From Monoplex corrugatus (lineage: Eukaryota > Mollusca > Gastropoda > Littorinimorpha > Ranellidae), in the NCBI GenBank assembly GCA_030674185.1, contig JAPXFY010000022.1, forward strand, positions 558,035 through 622,034: a stretch of DNA of 64,000 nucleotides, written 5' to 3'. Both the position numbers and the translations under genes were made by a program. The notes under the pieces are model-generated. The model did not search any database, was not told the DNA's origin, and saw only the letters and a list, made by a program, of their open reading frames with translations. This document shows positions 1-64,000 of the stretch, one piece after another. The first letter of the stretch is position 1. Each line of letters begins with the position of its first letter.

Positions 1-62099
<62,099 letters not shown>

Positions 62100-62234
62100 G
62101 TAACATTGACTGTCCACTGCACTCGCCTGCCTCATTGTCTAACAAGATGCCATTATACATATGTTGTGATTAACACCCAAAATCCGCCAGCAAGGCACCA
62201 AATACACAGGTACACAGAAACACATGTCACTTAC

Positions 62235-62385
62235 ATATAACCAACATTGTTCCAATGATAGGATGATACTATACTAGTATAAAAATACAATACTAGTATA
62301 AAAATATAGACTATGTTCCAGTGATAGGCTGATACAATACTAGTATAAAAATATAGACTATGTTCCAGTGATAGGCTGATACAAT
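62235..62385. repeat. short tandem repeat with ATACTAGTAT
   Basis: ATACTAGTATAAAAATA and TAGACTATGTTCCAGTGATA repeat two to three times. Confidence 0.85.
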
Positions 62386-62387
62386 AC

Positions 62388-64000
62388 TCATCATCATCAG
62401 GTGCCCTGCCGCATGGCGTTGACGACCATGGACTTCCATCCATCTCTATCTCTCGTTGCCTCTAGCATCTGTCCCACCCTCCTCATCCCAGCCACTCTGC
62501 AAGTCCATCCAGCATTCTCTCCCTGGGTCTACCTGATGCTCTCTTTCCCTCCAGCTTTCCCGTTGTGACCAGGTGCTCCAAATCCCCTTCCTCATAAAAT
62601 AGCCTATAAATGTTGCTTGTCTTTTCCTAATCTTCCTTATGAGTGATCTACTTGTGTCTGCCTCCATCAAGACTGTCTCGTTTGTTTTCTTTGCTGTCCG
62701 TGGAACTTTCAACATTCTTCTTAGAAACCACATCTCGGCTGCCTCAATCTTGCTCTGGCTTTGCTTGCTGACTGTCCACGCCTCGCATCCATACAACAGT
62801 ATTGGTTCTATATAACATTCAAGGACTCTCTTTCTGATGTTAATTGATAGGCATTTTGTTGGTAAGAATGCTTGTCATCTTCTTGAATGCTGTTTTGACT
62901 TGGCCGATTCTGCCAGGTGTTTCCGATGTGCATCTGCCGTCTGATGAAATGACCGTTCCCAGGCATTTAAACTTATTAACCTGTGTCAAGGTTGTGCCAT
63001 TTGCTGTTATTTTGCAGGAGGGGATTTCATGTTTTTTACTGATCACCATGACTTCAGTCTTCCTGCTGTTTAGTTCCAACCCCTTACCTTTGCTTTCTAT
63101 TTCTAGTATATTCACAAGGTTTTGTAGGTCCCTTTCATTTTCTGCAATTAGCACGGTGTCATCTGCGTACCGAATGTTGTTTATCATTTTCCCTCCAACC
63201 TTTAATCCAGGGTCTTCTTCTAGGTTTCTCATGATGTTTTCACTGTAAAGTGAAAACAGATCTGGTGACAAAACACAACCCTGTCTTGACTTCTCTTTTG
63301 ATGTTTTGGAAAGAGCTTATATTGTTTTCTATTCTCATTGCAGCTGTTTGTTCCCAGTACATATTCCTGATTATTCGTAGATCTTTTCCATCAACATTGA
63401 GTCTCTCCAATTGGTTGATCAATTCTTCATGTCGTACCCAATCGAAAGCCTTGGTATAGTCAACAAAGCATAAATACAAATCCTTATTCATCTCAACTGA
63501 CCTCTCTATGATAGTTCTTAGGATGTCTATGGCATTAATAGTTCCTTTCCCTTCCACAAATCCACACTGTTCTTCTGCTATTTCTCTTTTGATTCTATTC
63601 CTTGTCCTCATCATGATTATTCTTAACAGGATTTTTGTTACATGACTCATCAAACTGATTGTGCGATGGAGTTCTCATTCTATAGCCCCTGTCTTCTTTG
63701 GAAGTGCAATGAAAATTGATTTTGACATATCTTTTAGGGATTTTTCCAGTGTCATAAATTTCATTTAGGAGGACTGTTATTTTTTCTATGCCAAATTCCT
63801 CTAGGGCTTCAATCATCTCTGTAGTAATGTTGTCTGGTCCTGGGGCTTTTCCTGGTTTCATCTTTTTCAGTGCTGCTCTAACTTCATCTTTCATTATGGG
63901 TGGTCCTTCAAAGTTCTTTTTTATAATGTGTTCTTCGTTTCTGTCATCCTCAAAAAGGTCTTTAATGTACTCTCCCCATCTGTCCAGTACTTTGACTTTT
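62388..64000 (-). mobile_element. RTE-type non-LTR retrotransposon, continues past window
   Basis: The 3' end lies at about 62388 (CATCATCATCAGGTGCC). On the - strand, in order from 64000 down: KKMKPGKAPGPDNITTEMIE, EEQCGFVEGKGTINAIDILR, LYLCFVDYTKAFDWVRHEEL, SPDLFSLYSENIMRNLEED, RYADDTVLIAENERDLQNLV (YADD at 63158-63169), YGCEAWTVSKQSQSKIEAAE, RKRQATFIGYFMRKG. Frame breaks near 62830, 63240-63290 and 63650. The same family as 53197-55027 in opposite orientation, but without its deletion. Confidence 0.9.

Overview
The window is eukaryotic, intron-rich and very repeat-rich. Spliced exons with GT/AG borders, CR1/L2- and RTE-type non-LTR retrotransposons, piggyBac-type MITEs, a tRNA-derived SINE and abundant GT/CA microsatellites suggest an invertebrate animal, most likely a mollusc and perhaps a marine gastropod. 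The species-level part is inference. There is no bacterial, organellar or viral architecture.

One host gene runs along the + strand across the whole window: NAA25 (the Mdm20-type auxiliary subunit of the NatB N-terminal acetyltransferase). I could place 17 exons (1-57, then 15494 to 62099) carrying about 1.7 kb of coding sequence, under 3% of the window. The 16 exons from 15494 onward join in phase without a stop and follow the order of conserved NAA25 blocks. The 5' part of the gene lies left of the window and the last exon(s) right of it. I found no other host gene.

Layout: 1-57 NAA25 exon; 115-790 RTE-type fragment (-); 820-15030 one copy of a dispersed repeat blown up by three minisatellites (about 10 kb of a 26-bp unit, 2 kb of a 28/32-bp unit, 0.26 kb of a 28-bp unit) and carrying an L2/CR1-type insertion at 10994-11943; 15494-29300 eight exons separated by minisatellites, a second L2/CR1-type fragment, two piggyBac-type MITEs and a SINE; 29301-30090 a second copy of the dispersed repeat, essentially unexpanded, with a nested MITE; 30075-34294 a 36/33-bp minisatellite; 34577-35262 a second piggyBac-like family; 35998-45053 five exons with arrays between them; 45470-48876 a decayed, nearly full-length L2/CR1-type LINE; 49400-52525 a 60-bp minisatellite; 52571-52630 an exon; 52895-55027 a head-to-head RTE composite with a near-perfect palindrome; 55150-59100 two more minisatellites; 59851-62099 the last two exons, with a partial triplication of one of them interrupted by an RTE fragment; 62388-64000 an RTE-type element (-).

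The main observation is how the minisatellites sit relative to the gene. At least seven intronic arrays (before the exons at 18205, 20847, 22213, 26011, 29253 and 38937, and after the donor at 26080) are built from, or abut, copies of the neighbouring splice junction. The gene therefore carries dozens of near-exact decoy 3' splice sites, some in units whose length is a multiple of three and which stay open in the exon's frame. I know of no named system that fits, and I regard it as the most novel feature here. A second strong point is that paralogous empty sites inside the window itself prove several transposon insertions.
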